Shown: positions 27,066-36,739, counted from the stretch's first letter. The stretch is 62,820 bases of DNA from Planctomycetota bacterium (GCA_029259695.1 JAJDEQ010000033.1:1-62820); one strand, 5' to 3'. Notes: generated by a model not told the origin, from the letters alone. Numbers and translations are program-made.

Positions 27066-28103
27066 CTAGTCGGCCCGGGGAGCGGCGTCCAAGGTGAGAT
27101 CAGCCATGTGGCCTGCCTCGAAGGCGTGGAATCCGAGGCCGGCGATCATCACCGCGTTGTCGGTGGCGAGGGCCAGGGGCGGCAGGTGCAGGGGCAGGCC
27201 CAGATCCCCGGCCAGTCCCTCGGCGCGGGCGCGCAGGGCCGAGTTGGCCGCCACCCCGCCGCAGATCACCAGCCCCCGGGCGCCGATCGTCCGGGCGCAC
27301 TGCTGGAGCCGGTCGCTGAGCACGTCCACCACGGCGGCCTGGAACGACGCGGCCAGGTCGGCGGGTGACAGATCGTCGCGCAGCTGGGTGCGATGTTGGC
27401 CGCCCCGGGCGGCGTAGAGCACGGCCGTCTTGAGGCCCGAGAAGGAGAACGACAGCGAGCCGTCCTTGGGGCGCGGGCGGGGCAGAGCGAAGGCGTTGGG
27501 GTTGCCCGTCTGGGCCAGGCGGTCGATCACCGGTCCGCCCGGGTACTCCAGGCCGAGGATGGCCGCCACCTTGTCGTAGGCCTCGCCGGCGGCGTCATCG
27601 ATCGTGCGCCCCACCAGCCTGTGTTCGCTCACCGACCGGCTCTCGTAGAGCGACGTGTGTCCGCCGGAGACGACCAGCGATGCCAGCGGCCAGGTGACCG
27701 GCGGACCCTGGTCGCGCTGTGCTCGTTCCAGGGCGGGCATGAGGGCGCCGTAGATGTGGGCGTGGACGTGGTTCACGCCCACCAACGGAAGACCCGTGGC
27801 GAGCTGCAGGCCCTTGGCGGCCGAGAGCCCGACGAGCAGGCAGCCCACGAGGCCGGGGGTGGTGGTGACGGCGAGGCCGTCGAGGTCGTCCCAGGTGAGT
27901 CGGGCGGCGGCGAGGGTGTCTTCGATCAGCGGGAAGAGCACTTCCAGGTGACTGCGGCTGGCGACCTCGGGGATCACGCCGCCGAAGCGCGCGTGCAGGT
28001 CGATCTGGGACGACACCCGCTCCCCGCGGATGTGCACACCGTCCTCCACCACGGCGGCCGCGGTCTCGTCGCACGACGTCTCGATACCAAGCAGGAGGGC
28101 CAT
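27066..28103 (-). CDS. tsaD: tRNA N6-adenosine threonylcarbamoyltransferase
   Basis: 345 residues of the Kae1/TsaD family. With TsaB and TsaE it transfers the threonylcarbamoyl group to A37 of ANN-decoding tRNAs. Seen: LLGIETSCDETAAAVVEDG at the N-terminus, VNHVHAHIYG with the metal-binding His112 and His116, LVVSGGHTSL, DDAAGEAYDKVAAILGLEYP, LSFSFSGLKTAVL, and CGGVAANSALR near the C-terminus, all in canonical order. It heads an operon with carA on the minus strand and diverges from the secreted coiled-coil gene over 147 bp. Confidence 0.96.
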   Translation of the reverse strand: MALLLGIETSCDETAAAVVEDGVHIRGERVSSQIDLHARFGGVIPEVASRSHLEVLFPLIEDTLAAARLTWDDLDGLAVTTTPGLVGCLLVGLSAAKGLQLATGLPLVGVNHVHAHIYGALMPALERAQRDQGPPVTWPLASLVVSGGHTSLYESRSVSEHRLVGRTIDDAAGEAYDKVAAILGLEYPGGPVIDRLAQTGNPNAFALPRPRPKDGSLSFSFSGLKTAVLYAARGGQHRTQLRDDLSPADLAASFQAAVVDVLSDRLQQCARTIGARGLVICGGVAANSALRARAEGLAGDLGLPLHLPPLALATDNAVMIAGLGFHAFEAGHMADLTLDAAPRAD

Positions 28104-28250
28104 GGGGGCGCATTCTGCGGCCGTGAGGCGCCCGAGTCGAGCGGGGTGCGTTCAAGGGCCGGCGGCGGGGCTGCCGAAGAGGAAGCCGGCCCTGTCCCCT
28201 CCGTGGCTGGTGTGGAGCTCAGGGTCGTGACACCTCTGGAGAGAGATCAG

Positions 28251-31200
28251 ATGATCCACCGCATCGCGTTTGCGTTGCTCTGTGGCGGTTTGTTGTGCGC
28301 CGCAGCGCTGGTTTGTGTGGCCGACATGCTCCGGGTGGAGCAGCTGGTTCAGGCGCAGTCGCGCCTCGAGGCGTCGCTGCCCCCGGACGGCCCCGCTGCT
28401 CCGGACGCCGGCGAACGGCCGTGGGCCCGCGCCGGCGCTGCACCCGGCGACGGCCTGCGGGGCGACAGCCCGGGTCACGGCGACATCCTCGATCAGCTGG
28501 GGATCGCCGACGGCGTCCCGGGGCCGCGCGATTTCTCCCGTCCGGTGATCCTGCCGGCCTACCGGCCCTTCGGTCCGCTGGGCGACCTCGATACGCCCAC
28601 GCAGAAGAAGGTCGACAAGCTCGACAAGAAGCTGCTCAAGCAGCAGACCAAGCTCGACGTGCAGGAGACCAGGCTCGCCGAGTTCGAGCTGGAACTGGTG
28701 GAGCTGCACGACGCGCTGGCGGCCGCCGAAGCGTTGCCGCAAGACACGCCGACCGAGGCGAAGGCCCGCGCCAAGGCGATCAAGAAGGCCAACGCGCGCA
28801 TCGCCAAGCAACTCAAGCGCATCGCCAAGCTGCAGAAGAAGACGGTCGCGACCACCGACAAGATCGCCGGCACGTTGGTGCAGCTCGAGGACCTGGATCC
28901 CGGGCACGTCGATCAACTGGGTCCGGTGGACGGACTGCGGGTGGCCGCGCGCCTCAGCCTGGCGACGGTGGGCATCGGCAGTCAGGGCGGTCCGCAGGGC
29001 GACCCCGGCGACGACGTGGCGGACTTTCCGCCGGAGGCCGACTTCTTCACCGACCCGGCGAGCGCCCACGTGTGGGGCCCGGCCGCGGAACCGCTCGAAC
29101 TCGTCAACGACATCCTGTGTGGCCTGGACCTCACCGGGTACCAGCAGATGGTGAACCGCGGGCCCTACCAGGCCCAGGTCGACCCCGGGCTGTGCATCGC
29201 CGGTGATGATGGCCGCGCGTCGGCCACGCCGGAGGGCCAGTCGGCCGGTGCGTCGGCGATCGTGCCTTCACTCTGGACGGTGAACAGCGCGCGCGGCAGC
29301 GACACGGGTCTGCAGGTCGTGCGCGTCTGGGCGCCCATGGCCCAACGCAGGCTGCCGCAGTTCTTCACGACGGTCCCGGCCGGGCAACTGATCGGCAAGG
29401 TCGTCGCCAGCGAGGGTGTGAGTCTGGAGAACCCGTTCGGGCGCTTCCGCTTCGATTTCGCCCAGGTGGACGACGAGACCACGCTCAAGAAGCCGCGCCT
29501 GCGTGGCTACGTGTCGACGCTCGTCGCCGACCCGGGCCAGATCGGTCTCGCGCTGTTCACCGCGGAAGGCAACGTCGACAAGCCCGGTGACGACTACGCC
29601 CGCAGCGTGCACGCGGTGGTCACGATGGGCACCGATCAGGCGACGGGCAGCGCGCACGTGCGCGTGCGCTGGCGCCCGGCGTTCGACGAGGACGCGCCGC
29701 CGGCTGACGGCGACGATCCGCAGCCCGACGCCAACGGCGTCTTCACCGAGCAATTCGTCGTGGTCTTCGACGAGACCCACGCCCAGCGCGTGGTCAGCGG
29801 CGGCGAGCCCCAGTGCCTCGACCGCGACGCCTTCGCCTTGCAGTCGTGGCGCTACAACCTCTACCACGCCGAGGGTCCGAGCGCCGGGGAACGCGTCGAG
29901 CTCGACGAGGGCTTCGGTGTGCGCACCGTGTCCGGTCTCCCCGACGACGATTCCGGCAGCTACGGCTGGGCCGGTCACCACGGCGTCGTGTTGCACGACG
30001 GCAGCCTGCCCGAGCACGGCCAGGTCGTCGTGCGCGACGAGGTCGGTGACGAGACCGGGGACGAGTACACGGTGTTCGTGGCGCCCGGCCGGTTGGTCCG
30101 GCACGAGCGCCTGACGACCTCGCTCGCCACGGTGGACGGCATGATCTTCGAGTGGATCGAGCTGCCCGACCCGGCACCGCCCGGCGACGGCGGCGGCGCA
30201 CCGAGCGAACCCGTCACCTTCCGCGTGGAGTACGACCACGTGACCGGTGAGTTCGTGAAGGTCGCACGCTTCGTCCCCGAGCGCGGCATCGACGAGTGGC
30301 TCGACCTCGGTGTGCAGCAGGCGATCGACGTGGTCGGCGAGGGCGGCTGGCTCGAACTGTGGAGCGACGGCCTGGGCGGCATGGCGTTCTACCCCGCCGG
30401 CGCCGGCGAGATCACGTTCTGGCGCGAGTCGGCGGTGGACGGCGACGACGAACTGTTCGGTGGCGGCGACGACGTGTCGCTGTTCGCCACCGTGAACGCC
30501 TTGCGCACCGGCATCACCGGTGCCGAGGCCGAGCAGGGCGACCTGTACCTGCCGCCGGCCATCGATGTGGCCAACGCCCACGAGTACACCTTCGATCGGG
30601 CCACGCTCGGTCTGCTGTACGACGACGGCGACGGCCCGCACCCGGTGGGCCTGGTCGAGGGCGAGGCCGCCGGCATGGGGCCGTTCGCCTGGGGTGTGCG
30701 CACCGGGCCGCTGGTGGTCGACACCGGCCCCCTGGTTGCGGTCGACGACGTCTGGACCCAGGACGTGTTCTACACCTACGAGACGGGCCCGAATCGCTGG
30801 AACCGGTTCAGCGCGCTGCTGGACGACCAGGGTGCGTTCGCGCGCTTCGACGCGCCGCTCGAGTTCATGTACACGCACTCGGGTGACAACGACGCCAACG
30901 GCGACGAGACCTACAGCGACAAGGCCTTCGTGCTGCGCTACGAGGGGCCGGGCGAGTTGCACGGCATCCCGGACACCGCCGCCGATCTCGATGGTGACGA
31001 GCAGCGCGATCGCTTCTACCCGCTGTTCTCCATCGCCGACGGCACGCTCGTGGGCCCTGTGGCCGAGTACGTGGTCAAGGCCACCGACACCGAGGTCAAC
31101 CTGCTCGAGGCCGAGATCGGTTGCGAGGACTTCGAGCCGCACCCGGTGTTCGACCTGGCCCTGCCCGATGGGAAGGGCTACGCCAAGCCGAACGTGGGCC

Positions 31201-31271
31201 CTGAGCCCGAGCTCGACGCACCGCCGGCGGTGATCGACGGCGTGGCGCAGGAGGCTCCCGCGGCGCCGTGA
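28251..31271 (+). CDS. Large secreted protein with coiled-coil N-terminal part, unknown
   Basis: 1006 residues from the ATG at 28251; GGAGAGA lies 9 bases upstream, and a signal peptide follows (MIHRIAFALLCGGLLCAAAL). Residues about 115-215 are strongly helical and Lys/Glu-rich (KKVDKLDKKLLKQQTKLDVQ), a probable coiled coil. The remaining 780 residues are acidic, Asp/Gly-rich and beta-like (DDDSGSYGWAGHHGVVLHDG, LWSDGLGGMAFYPAG) and end in a Pro-rich tail. The frame is open for 850 bp further upstream, but that part opposes tsaD and is a shadow. No family is recognised; it is presumably periplasmic or surface-located. Confidence 0.75.
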   Translation: MIHRIAFALLCGGLLCAAALVCVADMLRVEQLVQAQSRLEASLPPDGPAAPDAGERPWARAGAAPGDGLRGDSPGHGDILDQLGIADGVPGPRDFSRPVILPAYRPFGPLGDLDTPTQKKVDKLDKKLLKQQTKLDVQETRLAEFELELVELHDALAAAEALPQDTPTEAKARAKAIKKANARIAKQLKRIAKLQKKTVATTDKIAGTLVQLEDLDPGHVDQLGPVDGLRVAARLSLATVGIGSQGGPQGDPGDDVADFPPEADFFTDPASAHVWGPAAEPLELVNDILCGLDLTGYQQMVNRGPYQAQVDPGLCIAGDDGRASATPEGQSAGASAIVPSLWTVNSARGSDTGLQVVRVWAPMAQRRLPQFFTTVPAGQLIGKVVASEGVSLENPFGRFRFDFAQVDDETTLKKPRLRGYVSTLVADPGQIGLALFTAEGNVDKPGDDYARSVHAVVTMGTDQATGSAHVRVRWRPAFDEDAPPADGDDPQPDANGVFTEQFVVVFDETHAQRVVSGGEPQCLDRDAFALQSWRYNLYHAEGPSAGERVELDEGFGVRTVSGLPDDDSGSYGWAGHHGVVLHDGSLPEHGQVVVRDEVGDETGDEYTVFVAPGRLVRHERLTTSLATVDGMIFEWIELPDPAPPGDGGGAPSEPVTFRVEYDHVTGEFVKVARFVPERGIDEWLDLGVQQAIDVVGEGGWLELWSDGLGGMAFYPAGAGEITFWRESAVDGDDELFGGGDDVSLFATVNALRTGITGAEAEQGDLYLPPAIDVANAHEYTFDRATLGLLYDDGDGPHPVGLVEGEAAGMGPFAWGVRTGPLVVDTGPLVAVDDVWTQDVFYTYETGPNRWNRFSALLDDQGAFARFDAPLEFMYTHSGDNDANGDETYSDKAFVLRYEGPGELHGIPDTAADLDGDEQRDRFYPLFSIADGTLVGPVAEYVVKATDTEVNLLEAEIGCEDFEPHPVFDLALPDGKGYAKPNVGPEPELDAPPAVIDGVAQEAPAAP

Positions 31272-31297
31272 CGTGTGGCGGTCCGCGCACCTGCGAT

Positions 31298-31362
31298 GCG
31301 TGCGGTGCGTGCGGTGCGTGCGGTAGGCGCCTGCGGTCCGCGTGCGTGCGGTAGGGGCGTGC
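31298..31362. repeat. Short 9-bp tandem repeat, GCGTGCGGT
   Basis: Three perfect GCGTGCGGT units (31298-31324) followed by degenerate copies to about 31362, between the convergent coiled-coil protein gene and the sulfatase-like gene. It fills most of that 114-bp gap. Confidence 0.75.
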
Positions 31363-31385
31363 GACGGGCTCGAACCCGGGTCGGT

Positions 31386-32789
31386 TCAGCGCACGTAGCC
31401 CAGGGCGCGCAGGCGTTCGTCGGCCTCCGGGTCCATGCCGGGCGCGGCGTCCGCATCGGCGTTCTGCAGCAGGTGCTCACGCAGCTCGCTGTGCCACTGC
31501 TCCATGCGTTTCAGGTAGGCCGTCATCTCGCGTTGACGGACGGCGTGGGGGTCGTCGTCGGTCGCCGGAGCGCGTGGGCGCAGGGCGAGGTCGTGCTGCT
31601 CGGCCGGGTCGGCGGTCAGGTCGAACAGCCGTGGCCCGCCGCGATCGAACACGAGCTTGAAGCCCTGGTGGCGCAGGCCGAAGCGGTAGAACGGAACGGG
31701 GCCGGCCGGGCAGGTCGACAGCTCGCCGCTGAGCCAGCGGGACAGGTCGACGCCTTGAGCGTCGTCGGGCGACGGCAGGCCGAGCAGGGCGCCGAGGGTG
31801 GGGCGCAGGTCGACCAGGCTCACCTGTCCGTCGACGCGTCGCGGCACGCCGAAGGCCTGTGCACGCCGGCGCGGCGGCGCCAGGATCAGCGGGACCCGGA
31901 CGATCTCGTCGTAGAAGGCGCTGTGCAGCATGCGCTCGTGCTCGTAGAACTCCTCGCCGTGATCGGAGGTGACGGCGATCCAGGTGTCGTCGCGTTCGGC
32001 GGGCGCGAGCGACGCGAGGAAGCGGCCGAGTTGATCGTCGGTCCACGCCAGGCCTTCGTCGTACTGATCGCGCAGGTGGGCGATGCCCCGTTGATCGGCC
32101 TCCACGTCGCCGTCCATCACGGCGCGCAGGAAGCTGCTGCCGCCGAGCGCATCCGGGCTCCACTGCGACCACGGGCCGTCGTAGTCGGAGGTCCAGCGGC
32201 CGCCGAACGGCGCGGGGGCCTGGTAGGGCCGGCCGGCGCGGTCGCTGTGGACGTCGAACAGGTGCACGAAGAGGAAGAACGGTCGCGTGGGATCGCGCTC
32301 GTCGAGCCACGCGCGGGCGTCCGCCAACACCTCGTCGGCCGGCCGGTAGGCGCAGACCCAGGTGTCGAAACCCTGGTCCACGCCGAACTCCTCGGTCAGC
32401 CAGTCACCGTGCGCGGCGAAACCGGCGGTCTGGTAGCCGGCCCCGTGCAGGTCCTCGGCGATGGTGGAGAACGCGGGGTGCAGCGCCCAGCCGTCGCCGC
32501 GATGGGTCGTGCCGTGGGTCGTGGGGAACAGGCCTGTGAACAGGCTCGCGTGGGCGATGAGCGTGTTCTCCGACACGGTCAGGGCCTGGTCGAAGACGAG
32601 CGCTTCGGCGGCCAGGGCGTCGAGTGCCGGCGTGGTGTCACGCTCGTAGCCGTACACGCCCAGGTGATCGGGTCGCGTCGTGTCGATCGACACGAGCAGC
32701 AACGACGGGGGCCGGGCCGGCTCGCCGCAGGCGGCCAGGGTCAGGGCGAGCAGCAGGCCGAGAGCCTGGTGAGTGCGGTGGGCGAGCAT
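31386..32789 (-). CDS. Alkaline-phosphatase-superfamily (sulfatase-like) lipoprotein
   Basis: 467 residues from the ATG at 32789, where a lipoprotein signal begins (LGLLLALTLAACGE). The sulfatase fold follows: LLVSIDTTRPDHLGVYGYER supplies metal ligands Asp36 and Asp41, and VTSDHGEEFYEHERML gives the second metal site. The nucleophile region reads SENTLIAHASLFTGLFPTTHG-like, with Thr76 where classic sulfatases have Cys or Ser of the CxPSR formylglycine motif. So formylglycine is not expected and the enzyme may be a phosphodiesterase, phosphotransferase or a Thr-type hydrolase. It sits in the envelope. It follows the thioredoxin-fold gene by 47 bp and is probably cotranscribed. Confidence 0.82.
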   Translation of the reverse strand: MLAHRTHQALGLLLALTLAACGEPARPPSLLLVSIDTTRPDHLGVYGYERDTTPALDALAAEALVFDQALTVSENTLIAHASLFTGLFPTTHGTTHRGDGWALHPAFSTIAEDLHGAGYQTAGFAAHGDWLTEEFGVDQGFDTWVCAYRPADEVLADARAWLDERDPTRPFFLFVHLFDVHSDRAGRPYQAPAPFGGRWTSDYDGPWSQWSPDALGGSSFLRAVMDGDVEADQRGIAHLRDQYDEGLAWTDDQLGRFLASLAPAERDDTWIAVTSDHGEEFYEHERMLHSAFYDEIVRVPLILAPPRRRAQAFGVPRRVDGQVSLVDLRPTLGALLGLPSPDDAQGVDLSRWLSGELSTCPAGPVPFYRFGLRHQGFKLVFDRGGPRLFDLTADPAEQHDLALRPRAPATDDDPHAVRQREMTAYLKRMEQWHSELREHLLQNADADAAPGMDPEADERLRALGYVR

Positions 32790-32836
32790 GATCTGCGCGT
32801 GCGGGGTGGCGCGTGGCCGGTTGGGTCGGGGCGACG

Positions 32837-33424
<588 letters not shown>

Positions 33425-33717
33425 GGCGAGCGGCTCCGGGGGCGACGGCGGCGTCACGATAGCATCCGCCGGGTGGGGCCCCGGGGCGGCCGGGCCGGAG
33501 CTGTTCGCCGACGAGGCGAGCCGATTTCCGCGTTGCAGCGCCGGCCCCGACCTCGCATCCCCGCAGATCGATGGATGCCTGGCCGCTGCGCGCGCGCCCC
33601 GGCCGGGGCCCGGGGGTGTCGTCGGTTCCGCTTCGGTGCTTGCGATCACCGACTCACGGTCCGGATAGTTGTGCTGTGGGTGAGCAGCGGGTTTGGTGTT
33701 GGGTCGAGAGGGACTCC

Positions 33718-34599
33718 ATGAGAACCGGAATGACGTACGGATACACGCGATCACAGCGGATGCGGCTGGCGGCGGGCCTGGTGTGCCTGCTGGCGCTGCC
33801 CGGCTGCCAGAACCTGGAAGGGTTGCTCGACAGCCTGGGTGGCAAGCCGTCCGCGCGCGTGACCGGCGTGAACTTCCAGGAGTTCAGCCTGGACGGAGCG
33901 ACGCTCGGCTTCGACGTGGAAGTCACCAACCCCTATGCCGTGCCGCTGCCGCTGCTGGACCTGAAGTACGGGCTGGCCAGCGGTGCCGAGCCGTTCCTGT
34001 CGGGCGACATCCAGCTCGACGACTCCATCGAGGCGCGCGGCAGCAAGCTGCTGACCCTGCCGGCGCGGGTGAACTTCGCGGAGTTGTTCGGCGCGCTCAC
34101 CGGGCTGAAACCCGGCGCGGTCGTGCCCTACGCGATGGACATGGAGATCGGCGTGGACGCCCCCGGCCTGGGGCCGCTGTCCCTGCCGCTGCGCAAGCAG
34201 GGCGAGCTCCCGGTGCCGACAGTTCCCGACGTGGAGCTGGAGAGCGTCGCCTGGGACAAGCTGTCGCTCGACGAGGCGACCGCCACGCTCAAGCTGCGCG
34301 TGGGCAACACCAACTCCTTCCCGATCGACCTCGACACGCTGGCCTACAACCTGGCTCTGGGCGGCTCGACCGTCGCCAACACGAGCCTCGCCCGGGCGGT
34401 GTCGATGTCCCCGGGCGAAGACGCGCTGCTCGAGATCCCGATCTCGTTCGCGCCCAAGTCGCTGGGGTTCGCCGTGTTCAACATGCTCATGGGCGAAGGC
34501 GGCGGCTACGAGCTGGGCGGCACGATGAGTGTCGACACCCCCTTCGGCGCACTCGACATGCCCTTCCAACGCAGTGGGGACACGACCTTCAAGCGTTGA
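33718..34599 (+). CDS. LEA type 2 (WHy-domain) lipoprotein
   Basis: 293 residues from the ATG at 33718 (GAGAGGGA upstream). A lipoprotein signal ends LVCLLALPGCQN, so the Cys is probably lipidated. The mature protein has two LEA14/WHy-like beta-sandwich units: about residues 45-150 (VNFQEFSLDGATLGFDVEVTNPY) and 175-290 (LSLDEATATLKLRVGNTNSF), both with the NPY/NxxSFP strand typical of the family. LEA2 proteins are linked to desiccation and stress tolerance. The next genes are MscL and MscS, so the group reads as osmotic-stress functions. Transcription probably runs on toward mscL, 153 bp away. Confidence 0.85.
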   Translation: MRTGMTYGYTRSQRMRLAAGLVCLLALPGCQNLEGLLDSLGGKPSARVTGVNFQEFSLDGATLGFDVEVTNPYAVPLPLLDLKYGLASGAEPFLSGDIQLDDSIEARGSKLLTLPARVNFAELFGALTGLKPGAVVPYAMDMEIGVDAPGLGPLSLPLRKQGELPVPTVPDVELESVAWDKLSLDEATATLKLRVGNTNSFPIDLDTLAYNLALGGSTVANTSLARAVSMSPGEDALLEIPISFAPKSLGFAVFNMLMGEGGGYELGGTMSVDTPFGALDMPFQRSGDTTFKR

Positions 34600-34752
34600 T
34601 GGAGCACTCGCGGTGCACCGGCTCCTGTCGGAGATCCAGCCGCCGCGAACGAACTCCGAAACGAAACGACTTTCACCACGGTCGAGGAGTCGCGAGAGAC
34701 TCTTCTCAACCGGGCAAGCCAGACCAGACAAGAGAATCGAGAGGGACAGAGG

Positions 34753-35181
34753 ATGTTCAAGGAATTCAAAGAGTTCGCCATGCGCGGCAACGTCATGGAC
34801 ATGGCCGTCGGCATCATCATCGGCGCCGCGTTCGGGACGATCATCAAGTCACTCGTGGCGGACGTGATCATGCCGCCGATCGGATTGGCGCTGGGCGGCG
34901 TCGACTTCACGGACATGTTCGTCACGCTCAAGGAAGCGGCCAGCGGACCGGTCACCACGCTGGCCGAGGCCAGGGAAGCCGGAGCGGTGACGCTCAACTA
35001 CGGCGTGTTCCTCAACTCCGTGATCAGCTTCCTGATCGTCGCCTTCGCGATCTTCATGGTGGTCAAGGGCATGAACAGCCTGAAGCGCGCCGAGGAAGAG
35101 GCCCCGGCCGCCCCGGCCGAGCCGCCGGCGCAGGAGAAGCTGCTGTCCGAGATCCGCGATCTGCTCGCGTCCAAGTCCTGA
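34753..35181 (+). CDS. mscL: Large-conductance mechanosensitive channel
   Basis: 142 residues, the normal size for MscL. It forms a homopentamer in the inner membrane that opens at high tension to release osmolytes. Seen: the amphipathic N-terminal helix [22 protein letters not shown]1 with [20 protein letters not shown], the periplasmic loop, TM2 ([20 protein letters not shown]) and a cytoplasmic helix ending [16 protein letters not shown], matching the canonical C-terminal bundle. GAGGGACAGAGG precedes the ATG. It lies between LEA2 lipoprotein and MscS genes. Confidence 0.97.
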   Translation: MFKEFKEFAMRGNVMDMAVGIIIGAAFGTIIKSLVADVIMPPIGLALGGVDFTDMFVTLKEAASGPVTTLAEAREAGAVTLNYGVFLNSVISFLIVAFAIFMVVKGMNSLKRAEEEAPAAPAEPPAQEKLLSEIRDLLASKS

Positions 35182-35296
35182 TCGGACCGGCTTCGATCAG
35201 CACCGCTTGACGGGCGCGTGACGGAGCGCGTGAGCGCCGGGGCTTCGCGCCCCTGAACGCGCGGCGCGATCCGGTTCCCCCCGTGCCCGAACACTC

Positions 35297-35332
35297 CGGG
35301 CCGCCCCGACCGGGATTGGTCGGGGCGGCCCG
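35297..35332. terminator. Perfect 15-bp stem hairpin between mscL and mscS
   Basis: CGGGCCGCCCCGACC pairs perfectly with GGTCGGGGCGGCCCG around a 6-base loop (GGGATT), 115 bp after the mscL stop and 87 bp before the mscS start. No U-tract follows. It is a strong candidate for a terminator or an mRNA stability element that separates the two transcription units. Confidence 0.55.
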
Positions 35333-35418
35333 CGTTCGTATCGTGACCTCCCAGTCTGCGCCTGCCGGCGACGGCAGCGACGCACGACCACCCCGATCGC
35401 GTTCCCAGGAGCCGCTGC

Positions 35419-36258
35419 ATGCCCTTCGACATCGACGCCGAGCAGTTCTGGACCGACTACGGCCCCACGGTGGTGCAGATGGGCGCCAAGGTCGTCGGTG
35501 TGCTGGTCTTCCTGTTCGTCGGTTGGATCGTGGCCGGCTGGTGCGGGCGCATCACCAAGCGCAGCCTCGGCAGGGCCCAGGTCGACGAGACGCTGACGCT
35601 GTTCTTCGGCAAACTCGTGCGCTGGGCGGTGCTGACCTTCGTGCTGCTCGGTTGCCTGGGCGCGTTCGGCGTACCGGTCACGTCGTTCGCCGCCGTGCTG
35701 GCCGCCGCCGGTTTCGCCGTGGGCATGGCGCTCCAGGGCAGCCTGTCCAACTTCGCCGCCGGTGTGATGCTGCTGATCTTCCGCCCGTTCAAGGTGGGGC
35801 AGGTCATCAGTGCCGGCGGTGTCACCGGCAAGGTGGTCGAGATCGAGTTGTTCACCACCACCATCGACACGCCGGACAACCGTCGCCTGATCGTGCCCAA
35901 CAGCGAGATCTTCGGCTCGACGATCGAGAACGTGACGTACCACGACAAGCGCCGCGTCGACGTGGCCGTCGGCGTGGACTACCCGGCCGACATCGACGCC
36001 ACCCGCGCGGTGTTGCTCGAGGCGGCCAGGAGCATCGACGGTGTGCTCGCCGATCCCGAACCCAAGCCTGTGCTGGTCGACCTCGGCGACTCGGCCGTCA
36101 ACTGGACCGTGCGCGTGTGGTGCGCCACCGACGACTTCTGGGATGTGAAGGAGAGCCTCACCCGGGCGGTGAAGATGCACCTGGACGCCGCGGATATCGG
36201 CATCCCCTATCCGCAGATGGACGTGCACCTGTCCAACACCGACGCTCTCGCGAGCTGA
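35419..36258 (+). CDS. mscS: Small-conductance mechanosensitive channel
   Basis: 279 residues, close to E. coli MscS in length. Three N-terminal membrane segments (KVVGVLVFLFVGWIVAGWCG; LVRWAVLTFVLLGCLGAFGV; the pore TM3 AVLAAAGFAVGMALQGSLSN with its Gly/Ala packing) are followed by the MscS signature FAAGVMLLIFRPFKVGQVI, the beta domain (GKVVEIELFTTTIDTPDNRR and PNSEIFGSTIENVTYHDKRR) and the C-terminal alpha-beta domain. It forms a heptameric tension-gated channel in the inner membrane. AGGAG lies 9 bases before the ATG. It is convergent with the next small gene, 6 bp away. Confidence 0.95.
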   Translation: MPFDIDAEQFWTDYGPTVVQMGAKVVGVLVFLFVGWIVAGWCGRITKRSLGRAQVDETLTLFFGKLVRWAVLTFVLLGCLGAFGVPVTSFAAVLAAAGFAVGMALQGSLSNFAAGVMLLIFRPFKVGQVISAGGVTGKVVEIELFTTTIDTPDNRRLIVPNSEIFGSTIENVTYHDKRRVDVAVGVDYPADIDATRAVLLEAARSIDGVLADPEPKPVLVDLGDSAVNWTVRVWCATDDFWDVKESLTRAVKMHLDAADIGIPYPQMDVHLSNTDALAS

Positions 36259-36264
36259 GCTGCG

Positions 36265-36621
36265 TCAGGCGGTGGCCGGCGTGGCGAGGAACATGATCAG
36301 GACCGAGGCTTCGGTGCTGGGCATGTTCGTGGTGCGCGCCGTGACCGAGTTGGCCAGGTTGCAGACCAGCTCCCAGAGACCCAGGCGCTCGTTCCAGACC
36401 CACTCGTAGCCGACCTCCTCGGTGGGCGTGGCCACCGTGGTGTAGTGTCCGGTCGTCTGCAGGTACGCGGCCACGTCGGTGGGGTTGAGGGCCGCTGCGC
36501 CGTGCTCGGTGATGAACGCCTGGACATCGGTCTGCACGATGTCGAGCTGCGGGTCCGGGGCCGGGATGTCACCGCCGCGACGACGATCGCGGGCGATGTT
36601 GAGAATGCACGGGCTGTTCAT
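36265..36621 (-). CDS. Hypothetical protein, 118 residues
   Basis: The ATG at 36621 has an excellent GAGGAG site 6-7 bases upstream, so it is preferred over a codon 11 residues earlier. The product starts MNSPCILNIARDRRRGGDIP and contains a helical middle part (VQTDVQAFITEHGAAALNPT) and the Trp-rich segment YEWVWNERLGLWELVCNLAN. It lacks a signal peptide. I recognise no family. A perfect 18-bp palindrome lies 69 bp upstream and could be its operator. Confidence 0.65.
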   Translation of the reverse strand: MNSPCILNIARDRRRGGDIPAPDPQLDIVQTDVQAFITEHGAAALNPTDVAAYLQTTGHYTTVATPTEEVGYEWVWNERLGLWELVCNLANSVTARTTNMPSTEASVLIMFLATPATA

Positions 36622-36689
36622 GGGCGCTCCTCGGTTCTGCGCTCGATTCGGCATGGACCTGGTTCTCGTCGCGAGCTCTCCGGTTCATC

Positions 36690-36707
36690 CATGGGCGGCC
36701 GCCCATG
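36690..36707. promoter_or_regulatory. Perfect 18-bp palindrome
   Basis: CATGGGCGGCCGCCCATG reads the same on both strands. It is 69 bp upstream of the 118-residue gene and 27 bp past the kinase stop codon on the same strand. It lacks a loop, which favours a dimeric regulator site over a terminator. Confidence 0.45.
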
Positions 36708-36715
36708 CCCGCACT

Positions 36716-36739
36716 CGCTGACACAACTTAACGTCAGCG
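36716..36739 (-). terminator. Weak hairpin at the kinase gene end
   Basis: CGCTGAC and GTCAGCG pair around the 10-base, relatively AT-rich loop ACAACTTAAC; the kinase stop codon lies within one arm. It may be the 3' end of the three-gene kinase operon. Confidence 0.3.

Noticed and set aside
31386..32789. Formylglycine-dependent sulfatase serviced by the kinase's FGE-like domain
   Set aside because: The nucleophile segment has Thr and lacks the C/S-x-P-S-R motif; the FGE-like domain also seems diverged.
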